A stretch of DNA of 64,000 nt from Zopfochytrium polystomum (taxonomy: Eukaryota > Chytridiomycota > Chytridiomycetes > Chytridiales > Chytridiaceae). The notes under the pieces are model-generated. The model was not told the origin of the DNA and did no database searches. It saw only the letters and a program-made list of their open reading frames with translations. A program made the translations under genes and the position numbers. Each line of letters starts with the position of its first letter. Position 1 is the stretch's first letter. Shown here in pieces: positions 20,703-31,309 of the stretch. The stretch covers positions 1-64,000 of the forward strand of contig JAIVFJ010000161.1 of the NCBI GenBank assembly GCA_025765615.1, in the 5' to 3' direction.

Positions 20703-20928
20703 GTCTCAGCAAACGTTTAAATGCAACAGCCAAAAAGTTCTTCAGCAAGGAGAACAACTTGCAGGTGAAGTGAGATGGTGGGAGACTACCAGAAAGGGTT
20801 AGATTTTCTGCAAAGACGGGATAGAGGACAGATCTCTTAGAGCATGGTGTAATTTTCTGCCAACAACAGCCATACATGGTGGTGGAATGGTTAACAATCA
20901 TTGGCAGATAGCTTCAAATATTCAACCA

Positions 20929-21000
20929 AGGCCGCACCCGGAATCGAACCGGGGTCCCCAGAATCAGAATCTGATGTGATAACCCCTACACTATGCAGCC
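20929..21000 (-). tRNA. tRNA-Gln (CTG)
   Basis: Minus-strand cloverleaf with acceptor GGCTGCA/TGCGGCC, anticodon stem TCAGA/TCTGG with loop TTCTGAT, and T arm CCCGG-TTCGATT-CCGGG. No intron. First gene of the CpG-poor tRNA island. Confidence 0.9.
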
Positions 21001-21564
21001 AGATAACAACTGGCACAATGGGCTTGTATATGAAGATGGAAGTTTGCCTTTCACCAGAGACTGGTGCACTGTTTGTGGTTTGGCTCACCCAACACTTTTT
21101 TGCTGTGGTCATGTGCTGGGGCTCTGTGGTGGCCACTGAGACCCCAATGCCTTCATTGCTTGCCAACCCTGCACCAACACACGCAGCAGCTGCCTCGCAA
21201 TCACCTCCACCTCCAGCGCTCCACAAGGATCCTGCCCACCCCAATGTTGTTGTCCTTTCTGTTGCCGCTGAGGGTCCAAAGCAAAAAGTATGCCAAAAAG
21301 TATCGCAATAGTTATCCAGAAATGTAAATCAAAAGTCAATTACAGTACTGAGCAAAATGCAAACTCACAGGTTTATCTGCTGGACGACCATGCCTTTTTG
21401 GCCTTGACAACATTGATGAGCGCAGTCATCTGGCTGTTGACACAGGTTCACAAACAACAAACAAACAGCCAACAGCAGCAAGTGTTGCTGTGACACTTGC
21501 TGATGCAGTCGTGGTTGAAGGGCTTGTACGACGCCAGCTGACGTCATTGGCAGACACAGATGGT

Positions 21565-21960
21565 GTTAGGTGGAACTGACTGGTTAGCAGTAAGAGGCAG
21601 AAGACGGACCTGAACCTATTGTGACTGTCAGTTATCGTTCTCACGATGCCCATGGGAGAGCGAGCCACCACCAATGCAGACCTAGGTGCTGGCTTGCGCT
21701 GATGACAAATACTCCGAGTATTAAGTGGAACAGAAACCCGCTGTCAACAGTTTTCCTCCTCCTCTGCTCAAGCAGATAATATAGGAGAGGTTTTTACCCT
21801 GTGCCAGTCACGCTTCCCTAGCAACTATTACAGCGTGTATATCATCATCATGTAACAATTATTCATAACAGAGTTTTTTCTCTTTCTTTCCAAGTTGGGG
21901 AGAAGGACACCCCACAAACACACATCTCCACTTCATTCACTCCAGAGTAGACTATTTACA
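21565..21960 (+). repeat. Interspersed repeat family S, copy a
   Basis: About 400 bp beginning GTTAGGTGGAACTGACTGGT and ending AGAGTAGACTATTTACA. It matches 29163-29577 along its whole length and five other partial copies in this window. Marker stretches are a CTCAAGCAGATAATATAGG block and a CTCCAAGTTGGGGAGAAGG inverted-repeat block. No coding capacity; likely a short non-autonomous element. Family name unknown. Confidence 0.8.
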
Positions 21961-22497
21961 ATGGGTTTCTCATACCTGTTTAACAACCCATATATCTGGT
22001 GGGGGGTGGATGTCTCGACTTTGTCAGCGGATTTGGGCAGATATTCGGTCTTTTTGCATATCTGTGACTGGGAATATCTGTGAGGCAGATGTGGGCAGTA
22101 ACCATATCTGTCCACCATATCCGCTGGAGGTTTGGAGCAGATCCAGCAGAGGTCCAGTCTCGACTTTCTCAGGTGCCAGCCTTAAAGGAAACTGTTCTCC
22201 AGCACTACCCATTGATTGTGTGCGTACTCCAGAACTGTGTTCAAGTCATACCACTTCCACTTAATCAGGAAAGCAGTTTTGGTTTTTTTCTTTTTCCCCC
22301 TTTCATTTACAGTGAGGCACAGGTCTGCACCCAGCCTCTTTAATTGTATGATGTTCCTAAGTGAGACACATTTGCCACAAGGCAAAGTCTCAGCACCTTA
22401 GAAGAGTCAGGCATACTAGCCTATTTGTTTACTTGGCTAAACTGGTTTTTGTCATTCTTCCCACGAGATTTTGCAAACCACACGAAATGTTTACACT
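21961..22497. other. Intergenic within tRNA island
   Basis: CpG-poor sequence without a supported gene. Between 21975 and 22150 the words ATATCTG, GCAGATATT and CAGATGTGG recur, looking like decayed low-order repeats. Confidence 0.4.
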
Positions 22498-22571
22498 GGT
22501 CACATGGTGTAGTTGGTTATCACGTCTGTCTAACACACAGACGGTCTCCAGTTCGAGTCTGTATGTGACCA
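22498..22571 (+). tRNA. tRNA-Val (AAC)
   Basis: Plus-strand cloverleaf with acceptor GGTCACA/TGTGACC, anticodon stem TCTGT/ACAGA with loop CTAACAC, and B-box-like CAGTTCGAGTCTG. Its 3' flank (to about 22820) is duplicated in inverted orientation at 45325-45653 together with a second tRNA-Val. Confidence 0.88.
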
Positions 22572-22825
22572 AATTTTCCTCTTGCTTGTACCAGCTCTAC
22601 TGTCTGTCTGTTTGTTGTGTTTGTGCTGTTGGCAAAAGATGGGGCTGGGTTGGTGAAGGGGCCTTGTGTGGGTTTCAGTCCCCAAATCAGGAAGGTGACT
22701 CCAGAGCCCTAAAAGTGTATTGGAGGGACAGTGTGTTGAGGGCACAGGCCTACTTTGCATCAGGCAATATTTCTACCACGGAACCCACTGTTGGGCAATG
22801 CCTATGTGGGCGTAGATTGTAATCG
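22572..22825 (+). repeat. Segmental duplicate block V (tRNA-Val 3' flank)
   Basis: Matches the minus strand of 45325-45580 with many substitutions. Shared landmarks include GTGTTTGTGCTGTTGGCAAAA, CAGGAAGGTGACTCCAGAGC and CACTGTTG.GCAATGCCTATG. Noncoding. Confidence 0.65.
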
Positions 22826-23450
22826 ACACTGCGCAGAAAAAAAAAAGTGGGGGGTCTGTTGGTTTGTCCAGAAAAACTTTTCCCATTTTGTTTGAACAGT
22901 AATCCAAGCGTCACAGTTTTTGATATGCTGAAAGGCAGCAAGGAATAAGATAAATAGTTTTCTTTTCTTTTTGTTGCAATCTTTGTCAGGTCAGTCTCCT
23001 GCATTCCCAAATGATTTTTTGCATTCAGTTTTGCCCATAAAAACAGTCAAAATTAAGAAAAGTCTCGCCTTAGAGGTTGAACCACTCTTGCCACTGCCAC
23101 TTTTGATCATTTCAGCTATGAAACAAGCTCTGTCTGGAGGCTCTGCTCAGGTTGTTTTTTTTTTTCTCTGCACGGAAACAGTCTGGACCAAAACAGCATT
23201 ATTGGATCAACTTGTACCCATCAAAGCAAATTGCTATTAAGTCCCTTGCATCTTTTATTTGCTATGCTTTGACAAAGCAATCACTGCCTGGTGCAGTTAG
23301 AAAAACAAGAGAAAAAAACCTGCTCAGTGTCACCTGCCTCTGTTTGGCACCACCAACAACCAGGCTTCCCTTGACACTCCAGACTGATTGTGGGTGTCTT
23401 CAAGGCCCACCACAATTTGCACTGTGGGGAGATTGTCCACCCAAATGTTG

Positions 23451-23522
23451 AGGCCGCACCCAGATTCGAACCAGGGTTCCCAGAATCAAAATCGGATGTG
23501 CTAACCATTTGATTGGTGTGTG
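23451..23522 (-). pseudogene. tRNA-Gln (TTG) pseudogene
   Basis: The 3' part is tRNA-like: anticodon stem TCCGA/TCTGG with loop TTTTGAT, T arm, and TGCGGCC 3' acceptor. The 5' acceptor strand does not pair (CACACAC instead of a GGCCGCA-like strand). Confidence 0.6.
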
Positions 23523-23529
23523 GATCAGT

Positions 23530-24075
23530 TGCAGCACTTGCGCAACACATCTCTGCAAGATGGCTGCAGCCAATCATGCATCAAACTCTACCAGCCACAA
23601 GAATATTTAAAAGCAGCTTGACTGAAGGAATAAGCAAACAACACAGGTGCGTAAACAAAGGCAAACTATGTGATCAGACACAACAATCACTGTCAACACA
23701 GTAACACCAACCTCATGAAGATCTTCATTGTGAGCGCAATCAGTAAAAGCAGCTTTGACTAGCCATTGCGCTGACCGGGAATTGAACCCGGGGCTGATGC
23801 TATCTCCCACGGGTGGAAGGCGTCTATTTTACCACTAAACTACCAGCACCCTTTTATGTTACTTGGGGTTGTTGTTGCAGTACACATCCTGTTGCCAACC
23901 AACGCCAAGCATCACGTTCCTTCCAATGTTTGCCACCATTGGCAGCACTTTAGCCAGCCATCTCACCCATAGTTAGGAGCTCAAAAGCGCTTGTTCATAC
24001 AGGTTTGACAAATGGCCAATGCCACCAGTGCCAAAGTCGTGCAAACAACAAACTGGAATCAACAGAAGGTCCTTG
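23530..24075 (+). repeat. Segmental duplicate block G (around tRNA-Gly), copy 1
   Basis: Similar in order and orientation to about 46750-47290. Shared words include TGCAAGATGGCTGC, GACTGAAGGAATAAGCAAA, CTATGTGATCAGACACAACA, GCATCAC.GTCCTT-type flank and ACAGGTTTGACAAATG. A tRNA-Gly gene sits in the middle of each copy. Confidence 0.7.
23767..23849 (-). tRNA. tRNA-Gly (TCC) with about 12-nt intron
   Basis: Minus strand: acceptor GTGCTGG/TCAGCGC (two wobble pairs), anticodon loop CTTCCAC, T arm CCGGG-TTCAATT-CCCGG. The loop is followed by an extra CCGTGGGAGATA before the 3' anticodon strand GCATC, read as a short intron at the canonical position. One stem mismatch remains. Confidence 0.75.
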
Positions 24076-24385
24076 GAGGCAGAATGAGGAGCTCTACTGA
24101 GGATGGAGGTGGAGCAGCTCAGGTTCCAAAATCAATACAATTTCGCTATTTGTGACAAAAAGGGCCTTAACGGTGTTGAGTTGTGTAGTAGCTCAGTGGT
24201 GATGGCACAGCCGAATCTGTGCGCTGACCCAGAGCCCAGCAAAGGAGCGGCAGTGTGAGCACCTCCCCTGTGCCCCCCAGTGTGCCTCACCAGGAGAACA
24301 ATCTTCCCGCCATATGTCTGTACAGAATTGCCATTTCTGCTTTGAAGGAGAAAGTGCTCTGACCAGCCAGTGGAAGGGAATGGGG

Positions 24386-24499
24386 TGCTCTGGGTGAGAG
24401 TCGAACTCACGACCTTCGGATGACTGTGTGGAGGAGCACCTGTGCAACCAGGTGTGTCATGTATGAGACCGACGCTTTAACCAACTAAGCCACCAGAGC
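24386..24499 (-). tRNA. tRNA-Met (CAT, elongator type) with 40-nt intron
   Basis: Minus strand: acceptor GCTCTGG/CCAGAGC with A discriminator, A-box TGGCTTAGTTGG, anticodon sequence CTCATA followed by a 40-nt insertion, then ATCCGA; T arm GTGAG-TTCGACT-CTCAC. The insertion sits right after position 37, the normal site for nuclear tRNA introns. Confidence 0.88.
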
Positions 24500-24630
24500 C
24501 ATCGCACAAGTGGGTGCACTTCATGTGTTGTTGTGTGCCTGCCATTTTCTCCCTTGTTTTAGTGGAACATGGCTGGAGGATTCTCCTCATGCCACGCAAT
24601 CACGATGCAAGTTTTGTTAGTTTTTGCTAT

Positions 24631-24702
24631 TCCCAGATCGTCTAACGGTCAAGATTCCGCCCTTTCACGGCGGCGATCGGGGTTCGATTCCCCGTCTGGG
24701 AG
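24631..24702 (+). tRNA. tRNA-Glu (TTC)
   Basis: Acceptor TCCCAGA/TCTGGGA, anticodon stem CCGCC/GGCGG with loop CTTTCAC, T arm CGGGG-TTCGATT-CCCCG. No intron. CpG content inside the gene is retained although the surroundings are CpG-poor. Confidence 0.95.
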
Positions 24703-24894
24703 CCATCAGTTGGACTTCACTTGCTGGACGGAGATTCCACTTCCAGGCTCAGACTCCAGTCCTGGACTGGCTTGGCTTTCACTTGACTGCCACTGGCTGC
24801 TTTTTTTCTGCTAAGTCACTTCAAATTGTTTCTGTGCTTTTTTCCTAGGATCTGATTTTGTTAGAAATTGAATACTCCATCACGCAAGCCAGTT

Positions 24895-25400
24895 GACAGT
24901 GAATGAACAAACAGGAAAAGTGATTGTTGGTGCAAATTTCAGACCCTGTCCATCCCACAATCAACCCACCTCTGCAGTATTTCACCAGGCACTGCTCCAT
25001 GGATCCTTACTCAGGTGCCTGCTTTAGAAGCAGGAAATGTAAAGCCACCTCTGAATCAGTCTCATCTGGACCTGTTGCATGCACTCTCTGGCATAGGTGT
25101 GAGAATCTCCTACTTCTCCTGGCAGACCATGGAGCGTGGCGCTCCAGGACAATCCCTCTGGAGAACAGGTCGAGACAAAGTGTGGGGCTTGACTGCTGGG
25201 TGTGAGGAAGCAGCACTGTGTGTGGCAGGCAATCAAGCAGTATGCAATGGTGTTGTGGCAAATGCAATGGCAAATCAGCAGTGATGCAGCAACAGAAATC
25301 CTCCTTGAGCTGACAGGGATGCTCTCTATGAGCTCAAATTTTTGGACGCCCCTTTCTCCTCTGCCACTTAAAATTCCCAAACTGACAAAAAGCACAAGCA
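24895..25400 (+). repeat. Segmental duplicate block H, copy 1
   Basis: Diverged match to parts of 47505-48370. Shared words include AAAAGTGATTGTTGG, CCCTGTCCATCCCACAATCA, CTGAATCAGTCTCATCTGG and CCTGGCAGACCATGG. Noncoding. Confidence 0.65.
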
Positions 25401-25642
25401 CACTTAGGCAAGCTGGTGCTTTCCAACTTGGCACCATTTCTTTTCATGAAAACAAACCAGGAGAATCACCTTTTTGGATGATTTAAATTTTGTGTTGGGC
25501 CATTGGCAAGCCAAAGCCAGGGACTGAAGTTGTCTGTGGATCAGTGCAATATCAGGCTGCTGCTGCACATCCAGGTTTGGAGCTGCCTGCAAGTGGGACT
25601 GGTAGGTACCAATTGAAAGTGACCTATTGGACAGGAGGCACA

Positions 25643-25724
25643 GACAACGTGGCCGAGCGGTTAAGGCGACAGACTAGAAATCTGTTACGGTTTCCGTGCG
25701 CAGGTTCGAGTCCTGCCGTTGTCG
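25643..25724 (+). tRNA. tRNA-Ser (AGA)
   Basis: Class II tRNA: acceptor GACAACG/CGTTGTC, anticodon loop CTAGAAA between CAGA and TCTG, a long variable arm with a GGTTTCC-type hairpin, T arm GCAGG-TTCGAGT-CCTGC. No intron. Confidence 0.93.
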
Positions 25725-26262
25725 GACAGAGTGTTGCAAAACCAGCTTGCTCTGGCTCCTCTGTTGCAGTTATTGCCTTAGTTGCGCATAAAGTTGTGTG
25801 GGTGGCAGGTTAGATCTGCTCTTTTTGGATGCAGCTAGTTGGGTGCAGTTAGCCCCAAAGCACCAGAATGCAGCTGCCCTTGCAGATGTGGGAGGCCTGG
25901 CCAAAGTTAGCTTGTATGCCACGCGTGCAGCAATAAAACATACGTACTGGATATCCATTTTGCCTGGGAATCCACCCATATCTGAGCAAAAAAAAAAAAA
26001 ACAAGCTCATATCTGCCTCATCTGTATGTGCCTGTGTTTTAAAGAGGATACAGATATTCCCCTTTGATCAGGATCTTGGATTATGCTTCTCTGGACCTGA
26101 TGCAGCAGGGGCTCTGTATTTCATACTGCAGAAGATCTTGGGAATGGGATTGGGGTAACTGGGATTGCATTTTAGCGCTGAGAGGTTGATTTGACTTAAA
26201 GAGTCATGCGTTTGGAAGTCCTAAGATAGCGATGGAAGCATACAAGCCAAAGGCGCTAATGT

Positions 26263-26335
26263 GGGTGTGTGGCAAAATGGTTACCACGCTTGACTACAAA
26301 TCAAGAGATTCCAGGTTTGACCCCTGGCACGCTCG
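26263..26335 (+). tRNA. Arg-type tRNA with mutated anticodon (reads ACA)
   Basis: The body matches tRNA-Arg(ACG) (GTGGCAAAATGG, TTGA/TCAA anticodon stem, GATTCCAGG). The loop is CTACAAA, so the anticodon reads ACA, which would be a Cys decoder. The B-box is GGTTTGACCCC rather than GGTTCGACCCC. Both changes are CG to TG/CA, so this is probably a decayed tRNA-Arg. Acceptor pairing is still complete. Likely a pseudogene. Confidence 0.65.
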
Positions 26336-26468
26336 TGTCACTCTGTCTGCAATGGGCAGATTGTGAGACTTTTCATGGCCTGTGGGTATGGTGTCAGCCT
26401 CAATTGACGGTCAAGTACCCAGTTTCTAGGTTGCAGCAGAGAGGTCGAGGCACTTCTGAAAAAAGCAT

Positions 26469-26540
26469 GGGGCTTTGGTCTAGGGGTATGATTCCTTCTT
26501 AGGGTGGAGGAGGTCCCGGGTTCAAGTCGCGGAAGCCCCC
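26469..26540 (+). tRNA. tRNA-Pro (AGG)
   Basis: Acceptor GGGGCTT/AAGCCCC, A-box TGGTCTAGGGGTA, anticodon stem CCTTC/GGAGG with loop TTAGGGT, T arm CCGGG-TTCAAGT-CGCGG with one mismatch. No intron. Confidence 0.8.
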
Positions 26541-26613
26541 TGTGCATCTAATTCCACCCTGTGGACTTGGATGGTGTGAATCCACTCAGGTGGAGAATCT
26601 TGATAGACTGCTG

Positions 26614-26797
26614 CACTCACTAGTTGTTGTTGCCAGTGACAAGGGGGGGAAAGAGAGAAGTGAGCAGACCATCATTTGGGATTGGAAGGCCACCAGCTGG
26701 GAACTTGTGCATGGAAACACAAGCAATCGAGAATGCACCACACCCAACTGCCCACAGCCACATCCACTTGACTTGACCAACAGGCTTTATCACATGT
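26614..26797 (+). repeat. CpG-decayed copy of the 31.98-32.17 kb sequence
   Basis: Aligns by eye with 31985-32165. Conserved words include GCCAG.GACA, GGAAGG, GAAACAC and GACCAACAGGCTTTATC. Most CG sites of the other copy are TG or CA here, for example GTCGCCAGCGACA becomes GTTGCCAGTGACA and ACTCGACC becomes ACTTGACC. Confidence 0.75.
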
Positions 26798-26945
26798 GTA
26801 AACAGTCTACTCTGAGTGGCAAGTGGAAGGAGTGAATGAAGTGGAGATGTGTGCTTGTTGGTGGTCCTTCTCCCCAACTTGGAGAGAAAAAGAGAAAACT
26901 CTGTTATGGATAATCTCCCCAACTTGGAGAGAAAGAGAAAAACTA
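26798..26945 (-). repeat. Interspersed repeat family S, copy e (partial)
   Basis: Minus-orientation end of family S, with the TCTCCAAGTTGGGGAGAAGG block present twice in succession. About 148 bp. Confidence 0.75.
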
Positions 26946-27054
26946 GTAACCTCTTTTTTCTGCCACACATTCCTGCCACACCCACATCATCAAAAAGTCA
27001 GGGAGTTTGTCATTTTGGAGGGTCAAAGATTAAAACGAAAGAGCTTTGCATAGA

Positions 27055-27126
27055 TCCTAGGTCGTCTAATGGTTAAGATTCCACCCTCTCACGGTGGCGA
27101 TCGGGGTTCGATTCCCCGCCTGGGAG
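27055..27126 (+). tRNA. tRNA-Glu (CTC), copy 1
   Basis: Acceptor TCCTAGG/CCTGGGA, anticodon stem CCACC/GGTGG with loop CTCTCAC, T arm CGGGG-TTCGATT-CCCCG. Nearly identical to the gene at 52102. Confidence 0.95.
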
Positions 27127-28232
27127 ATTTCTGCAGTGGTCCAGACTACAAAGGCAGATGTTTAAATCTCTTGTTCAATGGGTGTGGAATCTTGTCACCG
27201 TTGGTCAAAGGGTGTCTGCTTTCCCAAAGCAAGCAGCTAAGTGGCAGTTGTTCCTGGGCTTGTCTTATTCTTTCCACTAATTTTTGGACATTTTGAATTC
27301 ATCCTGTGGCAAGGTTTTCCCCATAGAGCAGCACCAAATCAACATGGAATTGCTGTTGCACTAGGTAATGTCCTCTCGCAATGAAGTGATCCAACAGGTT
27401 GGGAGGGGGGGTAGGGGGAAATTTGCATAGTTGGTCCAGACCCTTTCCCCAAATGCTTTTTCGTTTTCATTGGGAACGATTCATTGCCTTTCCCGTTTTA
27501 CCATAAATTTGTACAGAAACAAAAAAAGTGTCTTCCTTTTTTTTTCCTTTTTTCCTCTTTCTGGTCAGTTGCATGCAGCCTCCAAACTTTTCACCAACTT
27601 TTCAAGGTATCTTGAAACAGATAAATGCAGCCCCCATTTTACCACCCTGTTGGGCGGTCTGACTCTGGTTTGTAGCAATGTTTTTCTTTCATTGCAACAA
27701 TGACTTTTCAATGGAAACAGCAATATTCAACATTCCTACCAATTGCAGTATTATGCATTTTTGCACGAAACTGACTGACACCACCCATATGCCAGCCAAA
27801 GTGTGCAAAATTTTGTCGTAGATAGAACCGCACAGAATTTTTGTAAGTGTGACTAAGGTTTCAAACCCATACATATCATTGATAAATCACTTTTGAATAT
27901 AGTAATTAAATTTAAAGCTCCTTGTCCAAAAAAATTTAATAAAGATTTTCAAAAAGAGAACCAGCCACTTTCTAGATGCAAAGCTTGTTAAACAATTAAT
28001 TAGAAAATATCAGGGTATGTATTAATTTGAAACCTTAAGTGTGACAAGGCACATTCTTAAGTGGAGGGAGGGGCCGGTGAGCAACCACGCCGCCTCAGCA
28101 CCCTCTTCAATCAGGAACACAGCTTTTCTGTGGTGTGGTTGAACTTGGGTGAAAAGGACAATGTTTTCAATATTCTGGCCAGAAAGGAAGCATAGCAGAG
28201 AGTGCTGATGGGTCCAAAGATGCACAAGGGAG
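27127..28232. other. Intergenic, AT-rich part of the tRNA island
   Basis: About 1.1 kb without a recognised gene. The sequence is markedly AT-rich from 27850 to 28040. Short open frames have no domain or splice support. Confidence 0.5.
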
Positions 28233-28331
28233 CGCCCGATGTGGGGGTCGAACCCACAGCCTTGTGATTGCAGAGACCCCTATCTCGGGTTAGCTAAGAG
28301 TCACACGCTCTACCGATTGAGCTAACCAGGC
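28233..28331 (-). tRNA. tRNA-Lys (CTT) with 26-nt intron
   Basis: Minus strand: acceptor GCCTGGT/ATCGGGC, A-box TTAGCTCAATCGG, anticodon stem TGTGA/TCACA with CTCTTA then a 26-nt insertion, T arm GTGGG-TTCGACC-CCCAC. Confidence 0.9.
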
Positions 28332-28743
28332 TGTACCGATTAGAAGCCACAAGTAAATTCAAGTCCTACCACCTGCAGCAGGCCAGATTTCAGATACCTT
28401 TTTTGCCAACGCTGACTAAAAGAAAAGCAGTTTTGAGTTTTAACTTTTTCAAGTGCCTATTTCATAATATGGTGGCATATGCTGCTGAGCATTTGAGGAT
28501 GTCTCCCCTGCAAAGTGGGCAAACTTGCGCAGAAAATCATTGAAAGGAGAGAAAAAGTGCCAACTCTGCAATGCAACAGGGACCATGCACCTTGCCTGCT
28601 TGACAAGAGAAACAACAAGGGTCATTGCCAGTCTTGACAGCATCAGTTTTGGTCAGAGTCTGGAAATGAGCAATAAAGGGACATGGTGGCCCAATATGCA
28701 AGTCCTGATGCAGTTGACAAAACTTGCACAGCGATTTATAATG

Positions 28744-28852
28744 TGCCGTCTCCCGGGATTGAACCGGGTGCCTTAAGATAGCAGGGGGGCCACCGCACAG
28801 AACAGCAGGTGGCTTCTTCAGTCTTACGCTCTCCCAGATGAGCTAAGACAGC
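28744..28852 (-). tRNA. tRNA-Phe (GAA) with about 37-nt intron
   Basis: Minus strand: acceptor GCTGTCT/AGACGGC with A discriminator, A-box TTAGCTCATCTGG, anticodon stem TAAGA/TCTTA with CTGAAG followed by the insertion, T arm CCCGG-TTCAATC-CCGGG. Confidence 0.88.
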
Positions 28853-29162
28853 TATGAATCTTACCAACAAAAAAAGCATCCTCAACGTGAGTGCTGTGAT
28901 CTTTCCATGTTTCTCCTTGGCCTCCTTGACACAGCTTCTGTTCAGCAGAATTTCCCCTGTTTCCCTCATTCTTGCTCAGCACTCTTTTAGTACTGTCTAG
29001 TGATGGAGCAACCACAGCTGAACTCAATATTAGGACTCCCACATTGTGACTAATACCTAACGGTGCGGCGGCGCTCACATAAGTAGGAGGAATGTGGCAT
29101 CTCCTCTATGCTCCACTGATCCACTGATCCATCCATCCCTCAGGTCAGGTTCTACGTCTACT

Positions 29163-29577
29163 GTTAGGCGGAACTGACTGGTTAGCAGCAAGAGGCACAA
29201 GACGGATCCAAACCTATTGTGACTGTCAGTTATCGTTGTCACAATGCCCATGGGAGAGCGAGCCACCGCCAATGCAGACCTGGGCGCTGGCTTGCGCTGA
29301 TGACAAAATACTCCGAGTATTGAGTGGAACAGAAACCCAGTGTCAACAGTTTTCCTCCTCCTCTGCTCAAGCAGATAATATAGGAGAGGTTTTTACCCTG
29401 TGCCAGTCACGCTTGCCTAGCAACTATTACAGCGTGTATATCATCATCATGTATCAATAATTCATAACAGAGTTTTTTTTCTCTTTCTCTCCAAGTTGGG
29501 GAGAAGGACCACCCACAAACACACATCTCCACTTCATCCACTCCTTCCACTCACTCACTCAGAGTAGACTGTTTACA
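29163..29577 (+). repeat. Interspersed repeat family S, copy b (full length)
   Basis: The best-preserved copy, from GTTAGGCGGAACTGACTGGT to AGAGTAGACTGTTTACA, about 415 bp. Contains a TTACAGCGTGTATATCATCA block and the CTCCAAGTTGGGGAGAAGG block. Confidence 0.85.
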
Positions 29578-30033
29578 TCTACATCCTTCTGTCTTACGAA
29601 CGGGTGGCATTACGTAAATCTATTTATTATCTTCATCAATGGTCTAAATTGTGGCTGGTATTTATTCATCATTATCGTCATCCATGCAAACAGAGCCAGA
29701 GGTAGATGGTTACTCTCCTGGGCGACATAAGGTCTAACCACAAGCAGGACTGGCGTACCAGCTCCGCACAAGTGCAAAGAGTCCAACCCAATGACAGGCA
29801 GCTCAACTTGTGTTATAGGAGGTTCAGAGGAGGCTCATTGGGTAGAACGGAAGGGGATTTCAGAAGAACACAATTGAATTTCTTAGAGATGGCATTTATT
29901 GAAGGGTGGGTTTGTAAAGTTAGGTGAGATTAATGAGGGTGCTCCCCCCAGGGCAGCTGTTTATAGGGAGGCGGGGAATTAGGAAAGAAAGAAAAAAGAA
30001 AGCAGGAAGAAGGAAGAAAAACTGTTCGAAGTG
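29578..30033. other. Intergenic
   Basis: No supported gene. Purine-rich AGGAAAGAAAGAAAAAAG stretch near 29980-30015. Confidence 0.4.
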
Positions 30034-30217
30034 AAAACAGTCCACTCTGAGTGAGGTAGTGGAAGGAGTGAATGAAGTGGAGATGTGTGTTTGTGAGTGG
30101 TCCTTCTCCCCAACTTGGAGAGAAAGAGAAAAGCTCTGTTATGAATTATTGAAACATAATGATGATATGCACGCTATAATAGTCAATTAGGCGAGTGTGA
30201 CAGGCAAAGGGTAAATA
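30034..30217 (-). repeat. Interspersed repeat family S, copy d (partial)
   Basis: Minus-orientation copy covering the terminal AACAGTC block through to the GGGTAAATACACTCC region, about 180 bp. Confidence 0.75.
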
Positions 30218-30625
30218 CACTCCTTGCACTTTCATTGAAAAGGCAGTTTCCATAGCAATTTGTGTGCAGAACATTTTCAAGGCATTTAGAGGTGCAGTTC
30301 TGGCACTTGGCCTCTTTATCTGCGTAATGGTTACGAATAGGACGCACCCAGCTCCTGGCAAGCGAGACAAGATGGAATAACATATCACTCCACCAAAGTC
30401 CTAATTTTGCTCAAAGTGTGGCACCAAAAGATTGAGAACTGGGAAAGTTTTGTATATTGGGTTCTGTTGAGGACGCTGGAACTTTTTGCACTTTTTTTCC
30501 CAAACTGTACAATGGAATTAGAGCAGGAAACTTGACAATTAGTCTGAATATTTAGTCTGCATAGTAGAAAAATTTCTGAGTAAATTAATAAGATGCGCAT
30601 AGAATGGATATCTGTATCTGTTTCT

Positions 30626-30661
30626 GTTAGGCGGAACTGACTCGTTAGCAACCCTAACCCA
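30626..30661 (+). repeat. Family S 5' stub joined to a telomere-like motif
   Basis: The first 25 bases of family S (GTTAGGCGGAACTGACT...TTAGCA) stop abruptly at AACCCTAACCCA. The junction is like those of the LINE array. Confidence 0.55.
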
Positions 30662-30744
30662 GTACCCTGATGGACTCTAAGAGGGGTTTCTTGATTTTTG
30701 GTACTTGATTATCTGGGAGCTGTTGAAGGTCACCTTACAGTTGG

Positions 30745-30817
30745 GGGGGTATATATCAAGTGGTAGATATCTTGCTTTGCATGCGAGATGCTGTGGGTTG
30801 GAAAATCACTGCCTCCA
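30745..30817 (+). pseudogene. tRNA-Ala (TGC) pseudogene
   Basis: Retains GGGGGTAT...TTGCTTTGCATGCGAG...TGCCTCCA but has a damaged A-box (ATATATCAAGTGG) and B-box (GGTTGGAAAATC). Confidence 0.65.
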
Positions 30818-31227
30818 TTGTTGGAGTATTCGCACATTGATAGTACTGTATTCAAGATCGACTAATCCATTTGTACTCTCCTGTTGTTATTTTAGCGATG
30901 TGCAAGTGCTTGGTAAGGTTCCCAAGGTTTCAATCCACAGGCCAGACACCACATCATTGTGCTTTACACTGACAAGTTGATAGGAATTGATCCAGAGCCA
31001 TGACCACTATTTGCTTACGTACTCCATGGAGTTTTGGCCTCATCAGCGTGATGCAACAGGGTGCCTTAGTCTCCCACAAAGACCAGGGTTGCGGTTCTAC
31101 ACTTGGCTGTCTTAGGATGATTGGCTTCTGTTTGGCTGTTGCAACAGTTCACTCCAGGTGAGGGTTTTCTGCCAATAGCTGCATACCAATAAGGCAAATA
31201 AATTTATCATGGCTATGAGGTCCTGTG

Positions 31228-31309
31228 GACAATGTGGCCAAGCGGTTAAGTCGACAGACCCAAAATCTGTTACTCTTTGGGTGCACAGGTTCGGGTCCTG
31301 CTGTTGTCT
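31228..31309 (+). pseudogene. tRNA-Ser-derived pseudogene
   Basis: Clearly related to the tRNA-Ser at 25643, but the anticodon loop is CCCAAAA (U33 lost) and the B-box is GGTTCGGGTCC (A58 lost). Confidence 0.65.

Noticed and set aside
24175..24235. A-box-like TAGCTCAGTGGTGATGG on the plus strand
   Set aside because: No B-box or anticodon arm follows; perhaps a very decayed tRNA but not supportable.
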